A stretch of 64,000 nucleotides of DNA from Odontesthes bonariensis (taxonomy: Eukaryota > Chordata > Actinopteri > Atheriniformes > Atherinopsidae). Under the pieces are notes generated by a model. It worked only from the letters and a program-made list of their open reading frames with translations, searched no databases and was not told the DNA's origin. The position numbers and the translations under genes are program-made. Positions within the stretch are counted from its first letter, which is position 1; each line of letters begins with the position of its first letter. Location of the stretch: positions 36,571,711-36,635,710 of the forward strand of contig NC_134507.1 in NCBI RefSeq assembly GCF_027942865.1. The letters are read 5' to 3'. Shown here piece by piece: positions 54,131 through 64,000 of the stretch.

Positions 54131-57100
54131 AATTGGGGGCTCGTCCTTGTTCTATTTGCTAAAGTTTATTGGGTAGTTTCTGAGCTTGGGGTTGTTGGTG
54201 GTGGGTTGATTGCTGCGCACCTGAGTGCTGATTACCCGCTGCCCTGCTGGGGGAGGGGTTGTTGGAAGTTTGCATGGCTTCAGTGGTTAGGTGAGGAGTT
54301 TCTCCTGGTGGTACTATTGTTGGGGGTAGGTTGAAACTCTGACCTGGTTGTTTTGAGGAAGTGCATGGTTTGGTATTGAAGTTGATTTGGTTCTAGTTTG
54401 AAGGTAGTTTGTGTTGTGGTAATTTAGTTTATGCGCGCTGTTTGTTAATGTTTTGGGCTGGTTGTCAGGGTAAATGTTGGTTGGTGTGTCACATTGGACC
54501 GTGTGTTCCCTCTGTTAGGCTAAGTGCATTTTCCCTTTGGTATCTGCTCATCTGTCCGTAGTGTGGGGTGACGGCGGTTAGAGCAGTTGTCTCGGGGGCA
54601 TGTCCATGGTTTTGGTGGTGTTGCCAGATGACTGGTCGCATCACCACACCAGTGGGTTTCAGTGCATAAATACCCGCTGCCAGATCCCCTGAAGACTAGG
54701 GTTGAGTTGGTTTAGGTTAGTTTTGGTTAGGCAGTTTAGTTAGTGGGGGGACACACACTGAGTAGGGGTCAGTGATGACCTTTGGCACACTGGCTACACT
54801 TGCTTTGTGACGCAGCACAGGTCTGGTTAGAGCGCCTGAGTGTTTTTCCTTTCACTGCTCTTTTTCTTAATTAGTATTGACCTGGCTTGTATGTTGGGAA
54901 CTTTTCTAGCTTAGAGATGGCTAGCATTGCTGAGTTTGTGGAAGCTCCGAGTTTAGAGTTATTGAATAGATTCACCAAAAACCAGTTACTCCGAGTAGCA
55001 GACCACTACAAGATAGGGATTAATGATAAAAAGTCAAATAAGGAGGTACTGAAGTCTGAGATTAAAGCCTTCTTGAGTGATTTAGGAATCCTGACCCTGA
55101 CTGAGGAGGAGCCTCATCCGGATCCAGAGGAGAAGTGGCCTGGTGAATCTGGTGATGGTTTGGGCCAGCATTTTAATAAAGGAACTGGTAATTTAACATT
55201 TGAGCAGCAGAGGGAGCTGTTTTTTTTAAAGTCCCAAGAGAGAATTGAGGTGGAGAGGTTGCGGATTGAGCAGTCCAGACTTGACATTGAGAAAACTAAA
55301 CTGGAACTGATAAAACAGGGGAAACTTGCAGCTGGGGAGGCTGGGGTAACTGGTGGTCGGTCAGGGGTTTCAGGGTCGAATGATCAGGACTTTGACATTT
55401 TTCGCAATCTGCACCTGGTACCAAAGTTCAATGAAAAAGATCCAGAAACATTCTTTTCTCTTTTTGAATGCGTTGCTGAGGTCCGGAATTGGCCGGAGTC
55501 TGTGCGCACATTGATGTTGCAGTGCGTATTTACTGGAAGAGCTCAAGAGGCCTATGCAAGTTTAAATTCAGAGGATAGTAAGCAGTACGCCTTAGTTAAA
55601 AAGGCAGTGTTAAGAGCTTTTGAGTTGGTGCCTGAGGCGTATCACAAACGTTTTCGTACGTGGCGGAAAAACGAGAAGCAAACCCACTTGGAATTGGCGG
55701 GTGATTTGGCGAGGCATTTTGACCGTTGGGTTGCTGCGCTGGAAGTCAGTGATTATGAGGGGTTGTGTGAACTTATAGTTCTCGAGCAATTTAAGAACAC
55801 GTTACCTGAACATATTGCTAATTACATCAGTGACCAGAAAGTGAAAACAGTTGCGAACGCTGCGGCATTAGCAGATGAATATGTGCTCAGGCACAGACGT
55901 GGGTTTAGTGAGCGGCGTCTGTTTAGCCGGCACCCACCTGTCTGGTGGTAATGGTCATGGAAACGGGGCACGTTCCGATTTATATGCAGTGGGTAGCTCA
56001 GTTAAAGTTGTTGCTACAGAGGATCATGGTGTTCGTAGCCGTGAGGAAAGAACCTGTAATTACTGTCATAAAAAGGGCTATTTACAAGCTGACTGTTATG
56101 CTCTTAAGGCTAAGTCAAACTCTAACCAGTCTGTCTCTCAACCTAGGGCTAGAGGGGTGTCTATGGCTGTCTCAGTGCCACCTTCGCTGCCTTTGGTGGT
56201 GAAGGGGGGGTTTCAGGTTGGGACTCATCAAAGTCCGGAACTGGAAAGTTAGACATTTTGTTAGTGATGGTTTTGTGTCTTTGGTGGGGAGTGACAAAAA
56301 AGTACCAGTAAAGATATTGCGTGACACTGCTGCTTATGATACTTTTATCAAAGCATCAGTTTTGCCATTCAGCAGTGAGAGTGATACTGGGTCTTGTATT
56401 CCTGTGTTGGGTATGGGTTTAAATGTACTTCAAGTTCCCGTGCATAACATCATGTTGTACTCCGATCTTTTCCAGGGACAAGCAGTTGTGGGGGTGCGTC
56501 CTGCTTTCCCAGTGGAGGGTGTCAATGTGCTTTTGGGTAATGGCCTGGCTGGTGCCTGTGCGTGGGTTGACGTGCCGCCACAGTTAGAGGTGGACACGGT
56601 GCCAGTGGTAAGACAACAGCCTGATGATAGTCAATCAGCATTCCCTGAAGAGTTCACAGCATGTGCTGTAACGCGTGCTATGACAGGGGATAAGTTTAAT
56701 TCCAGCCTGTGTGAATCAAATAAAAATGTGGGGTCGTTATCTATGTTTTCTTTGTCTGACTATCCCTTGTCAGTTTTGCAGGAAGAGTTGAAGGCGGAGC
56801 AAGAGGCTGATTGTTCCCTGCAAGGTTTGTTTGACCAGGTGGTAACCGGTGCCCAGATAGAGAGCAGTGCTCGGGGCTATTTCCTTAAAGACTACCTGTT
56901 GGTAAGGAAATGGGTCCCGCATGGTCAGAGTTTTGTGGGTGATCCGATTATCCAAATCGTGTTGCCTGAGAGGTTTCGTGAACCTGTTTTAAAACTAGCT
57001 CATGAGGGGTCGGGGCATCTTGGTGTTCGGAAGACATACGACCGGATTCTGAGGCATTTTTTCTGGCCTCGGTGGAAACATGACGTATCGGTACACATAA

Positions 57101-59739
57101 AAACTTGCCACACATAGGTGGTGAGAGCGTTGTCACAATTCATCTCTATATTTGGCATTCCAAAAATCATTCAAAGTGACCAGGGTTCAAATTTCTCCTC
57201 ACACCTTTTCTCTCAAGTGTTGAAGCAGCTTAACATCAAGCATAACAAAGCATCTGTGTATCATGCACAAAGTCAGGGAGCATTAGAACGTTTCCATCAA
57301 ACGTTGAAGTCGTTGCTACGTTCTTATTGCATTCAAATGGAAGGTGACTGGGAGGAGGGTTTGCCCTGGTTAATGCTTGCAGCTAGGGAAGTAGTTCAAG
57401 AGAGTACAGGGTTTAGCCCAAATGACTTGGTGTTCGGCCATACTGTACGAGGTCCGTTAGCCATTTTGAGGGACCAGTGGATGGGGGAGGACCCTCCCCG
57501 GAACGTGTTAGACTATGTGAATGGTTTTCGGCGTAGACTTTATGCAGCTGGCGAACTGGCCAGGGAGAAAATGGAGCATGTGCAGGGAAAAATGAAAAAG
57601 CTGATAGACGTACGGAACGGTGGGTTTTCAGTCCTGGTGATCGAGTACTGGCGCTGTTGCCCATCATAGGCTCGCCATTTCAAGCCAAATTTACTGGCCC
57701 ATGCACAGTTTTAAGGAAGCTTTCTGATTTAAATTATTTGATTTCGACTCCAGAGCGCAGGAAAACCACCCAATTGTGTCATGTGAACCTGTTAAAACCA
57801 TATTATGAGCGTGCGTCAAAATCACCTGGGTATGGTGCACAGGTTATCGCGGCGATTTTCTCATCCAGCATATTTAGCGACTAGAGCATCAGCGGTCACT
57901 ACACCTTTGTTGGTGAGTGAGGTGGAGGCGGATGGGTTACCAGCTGTTGATCAAGCATTAACACATGGGCGGTTGAAAAACTCTGAGGCTCTCTGTAACC
58001 TTGAGGCATTGTTGCAACATCTGCCAGAGTTAGAAAGGGCAGAGTTGGCAGAGTTGATTAGGTCTTTTCCATGTTTGTTTGGTGATACGCCTACTCAGAC
58101 CCTCCTTATTGAACACGATATTGAGGTGGGAGATGTTCAGCCTATTCGTCAACGTTTTTTTCGTGTCAATGCTGAAAAACGCAGGTATCTGGATGCCGAA
58201 ATCAAGTATGTTGGAGAATGACATAGCTGAGCCATCCTCCTCAAGCTGGGCATCGCCTTGCATCACGGTACCCAAAGCAGACGGCACACCAAGGTTTTGC
58301 ACTGACTTCAGGAAAGTTAATGCTGTCACCAGACCTGACTCGTTCCCACTTCCTCGTATGGAAGATTGTGTAGATGAGGTTGGTCATGCTAAGTTTGTAA
58401 GTAAGTTTGATCTATTGAAAGGGTACTGGCAGGTCCCTTTAACTCAGCGGGCCCATGAAATTTCTGTATTTGTGACACCGAACGGATTGTTTTCTTACAA
58501 GGTTATGCCTTTTGGCTTGAGAAATGCGCCAGCGACATTTCAACGCCTTATGACTCGTGTTCTGGGGGACCTGGAGGGTTGCGCTGTCTATTTGGATGAC
58601 GTGGTGGTGTTTTCTGACTCTTGGCCTCAGCATGTCGAGCGCATCAGGGTGCTGTTCGGTCGCTTGGCTGAGGCCTGTCTCACCGTGAACCTCTCAAAAT
58701 GTGAGTTTGCCAAGGCGACAGTGACTTATCTTGGCCGAGTTGTGGGTCAGGGGTGCGTCCGTCCTGTGGCTGCTAAAGTGAGCCCGGTTAGAAAATTATC
58801 CGGTACCAACCACGAAAAAGGAACTGTTGCGGTTCCTTGCATTAGTGGGTTACTACAGGTGTTTTTGTCGCAATTTTTCCACTGTTGCATCGCCACTCAC
58901 TAACCTTTTGAAGGCAAAGGCAGTGTATATATGGACCCCTGAATGTCAACAGGCTTTTGAGAACATTAAAGCCTTGTTATGTACAGCTCCTGTTCTTGAG
59001 GCACCACGGTTTGACCGCCCTTTTTCACTGCAGGTAGATGCGAGTCACGTGGGTGCAGGTGCTGTTCTATTGCAAGCTGATGATCTGGGTGTTGATAAGC
59101 CAGTGATTTTTTTTTCCCAAAAAGTTTAACTCCTACCAACTAAATTATTCAACCATCGAAAAGGAGGCACTAGCTTTGATATGGGCTTTGAAACATTTTG
59201 ACGTGTATGTAGTTTCAGGCACTACACCCGTGGTGGTCTACACGGATCACAATCCACTAACCTTTTTGAACTCCTTGCAGTGTCCAAACCAGAGACTGAT
59301 ACGATGGTCTCTGATGTTGCAGTCTTATGGGTTGGACATCCGATACATAAAAGGATCAGAGAATGTGGTGGCGGATGCCCTCTCTCGGGCCCTTTAGAAG
59401 TATGGGTTTGGCGAGGGACCTGGTGTGTTAGGACAACTTTGATCGGTTGATGTCCCCTTCCAGTTCCGCTTGCGGTGTCTGTTCCTGCCTCCTGTCTTTC
59501 TCCTCTTAAATGCTCACAGAAATCCTAGGCAAATCTCTGTTGCTGAGGAGCAAGAGTTTGGTGTGCTGGGGGCAGATGGCAGTGGTTGGACTTTAAACTG
59601 CTAATGGGGCAAGTGTTTTTTTTCTGATTTGTTTTTTTTGATAACTTTTCATTGAGCATTTAATAGTGCTGGTTGTGTGTTGTACCTACTAGGTTTTAAA
59701 CATATTTCGGTTCCCTATATTGAACCTCTTTTTAGGGGG

Positions 59740-60736
59740 TGTCACAGCCCCTGGGGCTTGTGCTGGGCATGTCTCTCTCCTCCCTCTTTCTTTGGCTGTG
59801 TTCGAAACCGCCTACTACATACTACATACTTGAAAACGGCATACTCATCGATCTGACAGTATGCAGAGCGTTTACACACAGTGCACTTCACTCCTGCCCG
59901 AGCCGAAATCAGCCGGCCTGAAAAGCTGATTTCGCTTAAGCTATAAACTCTGTAAATATATAACTTTAGCAACATTTGAAACATTTTCAGGCAAGAAAGT
60001 AGTCATTTAGACCCCCAAGGTGTTGAAAATCTGACAAAATACCGGCTATTTACAATTTTGTTCCCACGAATTCGGCGCTACTAAAGCTAGCCGCAGTGAG
60101 TAACGAACTTCCGGTTATGCCGTTTTGACTGCTCTCGTCCCGTTAACGGAATTTGACCGTTCAAATGGCGATGGGCGACGTCACGTTACGTTGCATCTTG
60201 GGTAGTTTGAGTGTGACAAGTAACCTCATGATGAATACTCAACATTTCGGCGAATCTAGTATGTATCTAGTGTACATCCGGGAACTTAAAAAAGTATGAC
60301 TAGTAGGAATAGTAGGAGAAGTAGGCGGTTTCGAACACAGCCTTTGTCTCCTCCCTCAGACCAGGAAGCTGGTTGGAGTGTGCAGCAGTGATTGCGGCAG
60401 CTCGTACAACTGGCCGTCTGTGGGAGTGGATTTAAGCCGCCTTATTTTGTTAATTCTTCCCTTTTGGTTCCTGGCTGGGTTTGTGAGAACAGCATTGTGT
60501 TTTGGGATTGTTTGCTTTATCCTTTTGTTACGTTTAGCACCATACAACACCTTTGCCGCACATTTATGCTCCATAACACCACTACACTACTGATGACTGA
60601 TTGCCACATCCCATTGTTTTACTTTTGTTGAATTCGTAGCTTAAGTTCGAATAGTTTAAATAAATTTGATTTCCTTATAACTTACAAACCGTGTGCTTCC
60701 TCCTTTTTGATACGGCTTTTGAGCCAGGTCGTGTCA
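59740..60736 (+). repeat. Right LTR of the Gmr1-like fossil, split by a MITE
   Basis: 997 bp. Subtracting the 549-bp MITE and a 3-bp duplication leaves 445 bp, the same length as the left LTR. A purine-rich GGGGG precedes it. Confidence 0.9.
59794..60342. mobile_element. MITE inside the right LTR
   Basis: Ends GGCTGTGTTCGAAACCGCC and GGCGGTTTCGAACACAGCC are perfect inverted repeats. TTT is duplicated at the site (or CTTTG, depending on where the end is drawn). Comparison with the left LTR shows the empty site directly. It is probably PIF/Harbinger-like, with no transposase. Confidence 0.9.
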
Positions 60737-63700
60737 TTAGTAAAAGAAAAGGTAAAATCACGGCTTTGATGATTAAAACCTTTCCTTCAATGGTCAGTCC
60801 TCTAAGTCCCCAGTATCCTAGTCTTTGCTTGACTTTCCCTACCACGTCTGGCCAGTTTGATGTCCCTCCTCCTTCCCTGTCAAACATAATCCCCAGTATT
60901 TTCTGATTGGTCTGGGTTATAGTCACGGGGAGTCCTGTTGTCTCGGTCGCTGTCCATGGCCCATAAAATTGGGCTCAGGTCTTGTTTCTGTTTAGTTTTG
61001 CCCAGTGTTCAAACTATTCCGAGATTTTCGGAGGTCACTTTTTCTCTGGCGGGGGGGGGGGGGGGTGTTGCTTGCTTGCTTGCGCTTGACTCCAATTACG
61101 CACACAGGCTCCACACCTCCACACACGCATCGCGTCTGCAATCATAACTCATCAGGGGAAATCACATTTTGCCAATATTTTAGAGACCCCCCAACATTTC
61201 CCAAATCATGTTTTCGGGGGGGTCTCGTGTCAGTTTCAGGGGGTCTCGGATCCCCCGAGTCCCCCCGTAGTTCGAACACTGGTTTTGCCCCAGAGGCCCG
61301 TCCAAACCAGTCAGTCAAGTCCAGAGTCCTATTAATAGATAATAGGTTGGTGCATAAAATGTTCACATCGTCCATATATAAAACACACTTTGTCGATAGT
61401 CCCCCGCTCCCCGGGACTCTCACCCCATTGATTCGGTGGTCCCTTCTCAAGCTCTGTGCCAGTGGTTCCACACAGATGATGTAGAGGAGGGCAGATAACG
61501 GACAACCCTGACGGACACCGCAGTGGATGTTTACTGCTTTTGTCAGATGCCCGTTAACAAGGAATTTGCTGGTAATGTCCCGGTACAGCAGACCCACCCA
61601 AGCTATAAACCTTTCTGGGAACCCCACTTTTGGCAGTACCTGGAAAAGGTACTGGTGCGAGACCCAATCAAAGGCTTTCTCAAAGTCTAAATTTAAGACT
61701 GCTAGCCGAATGTTTCTGTCTCTCGCATAACAGATGGTGTCTCGGATCAGTACGAGGCTGTCGGTTATCTTCCTCCCCGGGATGGCACAGGCTTGATCCG
61801 GGTGAATCAGGTCTTCTAAAAACAAGGACATACGTGACGCTAAAAGTTTACTAAAAAGTTTACAGTCAAAGTTTAAAAGTGTAATCGGTCTCCAATTCTT
61901 CAAGTCAGTCTTGTCTTTTTTTTTGTGAAGAAGAGTCACTATCCCTGCTCTAAAACTGTCAGGAAGTCGCTCAAGTTGCTCAAATTCCATAAAAACAGTA
62001 AACAAGTCAGGTGCTAAAATATCCCAAAAGGTCAAATAAAATTCCAAGGGAAGTCCATCTTGTCCTGGGGACTTCCCTTTCTTAAAATTTGTAAAACATT
62101 TATTTAACTCTGAAATTGTAAAATCTTGGGTTAAAAGCACACTGTCTTTTACTGTTTTTTCTATGAAATTTAAAACTTCTGTCATGGTGTCCATTTCAAC
62201 AGGTTTTTGTTCGTACAGTTCACGATAAAATTGTTCAACAGCTTGTTTAATTTCTTCCATTGTATCAACTGTGCACCCGTTCTCTTTTGTTAGCTTTAAA
62301 ATGGCCCCCCCTTTATTCACAATTTTCTTAAAAAAATACCTTGTGCACTTCTCTCCTTCCTCTATTTCTCGTTCCCTGCTTCTTAAAATGACACCCTTAC
62401 TTTTAATATCTGCTAAAACCGACATCTCTGTTTTCACTTGTTTAATTTCATCATTAAAATCCATCCCTTGTTGGTTTAATTTAAAATAGCGCTGTAGTCG
62501 CTTCTGCAGTCCCATCATGCATCTGTTTTCCCTATTCTTTTTTCTCCTACCTGTCTAAAGAAAGTCTGGGTCTTTTCCTTCACCATTTCCCACCAGTGTG
62601 CACGTGTATCGTAAAAGTCTTGAAGGGTCTGCCACTCGTGGTACTGCTCCCGGTACTGACTAACTATTTCATTTTCTTTTAAAAGGGAGCAGTTTAGTTT
62701 CCACAGACCACTTCCGGAAGTCACACCCGAAGAGAGTGATAGGGTGCAGGAAAGCATCAGGTGATCGGAAAAGAAAACAGGGGTCAATCTAGCATCGGTT
62801 GGTGGGCAGTCCCGTGTAAAAAGGTAGTCTATACGAGAGGCTTTGGTGCCATCACCACTGAACCAGGTGAAGCCCTCCTCTCTGGGATGCATGGTCCTAA
62901 AACAGTCCTGAAGTTTAAAATCCTTGCATATGCCCTGTAATAAAACCGATGTTTTGTCAACTTTAAAAAATTCCCCTGCTCTTTTTCTGTCACTCCTGCT
63001 TAAAATACAGTTAAAATCACCCCCTAAAACTAGTGGTGCCCTACCTAGCATGTGGGACTGCAGGTCTTCTAAAAGGTCATACCGGTCATTTTTTTCGTTA
63101 AAGCCATAAATATTTAAGAGGTTAAAATCTTGTCCCATAAAAGTCAAATGTGCTAAAAGTGCCCGTCCGTCTCTCACCACAGTGCTGCCCTTCACCAGAA
63201 CCTGAGGGTTTTTGATTAAAATGGCCACTCCATCATTTTTGTTTTGGTTGGATCCACTCCACAATGATGTCTGTGGTCACATCTCCTCCCACTGTCTGTA
63301 GTGCTTTAAAAACGGTAGGCCGCATTCCTGTATTAAAAGAACATCTGACTTAAAAGAACTAAGAAAGGATAAAACACTCTGGGCTCTAACTTTCGACTTT
63401 ACACTTCTCACATTAATAGTTGAGAGAGTGAGTGTCATGAGTATGGTTAAAAACAACAGGTATGACATCTTAAAAGACTAAATGAGGGTTAAAACATTTA
63501 AAATGTCTTAAAAGCAGTTATGTAATTTCTTGTGAACGGAGCTCTTCCTTCACTTCTACAGGTGAGAGGCGAGGGTGTTGAGCTCTATTCCCCGGTCGGA
63601 CTCTGGGGGTTGGCCTCTGTTGCAAGGTTTTGTTAAACTTTGAGTCTCTAGGGGTTGATTGCAGAACTACATTTAAAAAAGAGACCTCATTTGGTGAATT

Positions 63701-64000
63701 GGAGGGGAAGACTCTGGGCTCCTCCACAGATGAACTGTCTGAGGTAGTCCCAGCTCTTCCCCTCTTCTCTGAGACTATAGGAGAATCAGAGGACAATTCT
63801 GATGCAAGCCTCTTTGTTTGCTGGGCATCTGGGAGGGAGGCATCCTCGCTATCATCCTGTGATTGGACTTCTTCACATTCTGAACTAGCTCCGCCTTCTG
63901 CCTGCACCACCTCCTCCTCTCCAGAACTCTCCATTGGTGGGGGTGTAGCAGGCCCCTCCCCCTCCTCGGCCTCACCTGACTGCTGTCCACCATTCAGGGA
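60737..64000 (-). mobile_element. Tx1-type LINE, 5' and central portion (runs off the window)
   Basis: Minus strand, from 64,000 down: end of ORF1 (63,518 to the window edge, acidic and Ser-rich, open past the edge). The endonuclease follows (63,468-62,515: LSTINVRSVKSKVRAQSVLS, DVLLIQECGLP, LVLGGDFNCIL, FFSDHLMLSCTLSL) with a frame change near 63,270. Then reverse transcriptase (62,518-61,290: WRPITLLNFDCKLFSKLLA, HPDQACAIPGRKITDSLVLI, LNLDFEKAFDWVSH, GVRQGCPLSALLYI, YMDDVNILC). Then 61,002-60,737 with a stop, ending KVLIIKAVILPFLL at the LTR element. The wording matches the Tx1 149-kDa protein type of L1-group LINE. Confidence 0.88.
61003..61281. mobile_element. hAT-type MITE inside the LINE
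   Basis: 279 bp, CAGTGTTCAAACTA ... TAGTTCGAACACTG, with exact 8-bp duplication GTTTTGCC on both sides (60995-61002, 61282-61289). It interrupts the LINE polymerase right after the SGAK motif. It holds a 14-G run and no transposase. Confidence 0.9.

Larger units (their letters stand above)
53686..60736 (+). mobile_element. Gmr1-like Ty3/Gypsy LTR retroelement fossil
   Basis: A complete-length element bounded by two LTRs. Order inside: gag (about 54,890-56,130, with a SCAN-like capsid region and a knuckle-like segment), protease (about 56,240-56,600), integrase (about 56,780-57,650), reverse transcriptase (about 58,090-58,850), RNase H (about 58,870-59,400). Integrase before reverse transcriptase is unusual for Ty3/Gypsy and is the hallmark of the Gmr1-like group of deuterostomes. 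It is broken, with roughly five interruptions, and carries a MITE in its right LTR. The LTRs differ at about 15 of 445 positions, suggesting an age of a few million years at usual vertebrate rates. A 4-5 bp target duplication (TTAG/ATTAG) flanks it. Confidence 0.88.

Noticed and set aside
53028-64000. A U2- or 5S-targeted Tx1-clade LINE linked to the array
   Set aside because: Some Tx1-clade LINEs target U2 or 5S genes, but this one is not inserted in either. Its neighbourhood alone is not evidence.

Overview
The window looks like teleost fish DNA, probably a percomorph. The grounds are the repeat families (Rex1, L2/CR1, RTE and Tx1-type LINEs, Helentron, Tc1, many hAT and Harbinger-like MITEs, a tRNA-headed SINE), spliced genes with GT-AG introns, and vertebrate-type RNA genes. 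Protein genes are few and short. Most of the sequence is transposon-derived or unrecognised intergenic DNA.

The striking content is small-RNA genes. A tandem array at about 37.9-47.8 kb has a unit of 1,697 bp. Each unit carries, on the + strand, a U5 snRNA, a U2 snRNA and a 5S rRNA gene, followed by a truncated 5S copy in inverted orientation. There are six complete U5, six complete U2 and five complete 5S copies. The left edge has a broken U2 joined to the first U5 promoter, and the right edge has a 5S stub. About 4 kb further on lies a U1 snRNA gene (minus strand) beside a half-copy of itself. A full-length 7SL (SRP) RNA gene with a CRE/ATF promoter site lies at 8.5-8.9 kb. Thus three major spliceosomal snRNAs, 5S rRNA and SRP RNA sit within about 44 kb.

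Layout. 0-5 kb: a MITE, an L2-like LINE end and a three-exon gene for a small secreted protein (minus, 4.3-5.0 kb). 5.9-6.7 kb: a diverged relative of the array flank with an orphan inverted 5S fragment. 7.4-13.4 kb: hAT MITE, 7SL, a second MITE with a SINE beside it, and Harbinger/ISL2EU-like relics. 14.9-16.7 kb: an immunoglobulin V-set relic and a Rex1 LINE. 17.8-22.5 kb: a two-exon C2H2 zinc-finger gene whose N-terminus is a 12-bp minisatellite. 24.7-33.6 kb: MITE, LINE, hAT and Helentron remnants. 34.1-35.7 kb: four in-phase exons of an OB-fold-like gene (minus), 5'-truncated next to a hAT relic. 37.3-47.8 kb: array flank and the U5-U2-5S array. 48.0-50.7 kb: a five-exon gene ending in a DUF6729-like domain, with one apparent frame break. 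51.4-52.6 kb: U1 genes. 52.6-64 kb: a nest of elements in which a Tx1-type LINE (minus) is split by a Gmr1-like LTR retroelement fossil, itself split by a MITE, with further hAT MITEs in and beside the LINE.

All family names come from motif recognition by eye. No database search was run. Exon boundaries were placed by splice consensus and phase.
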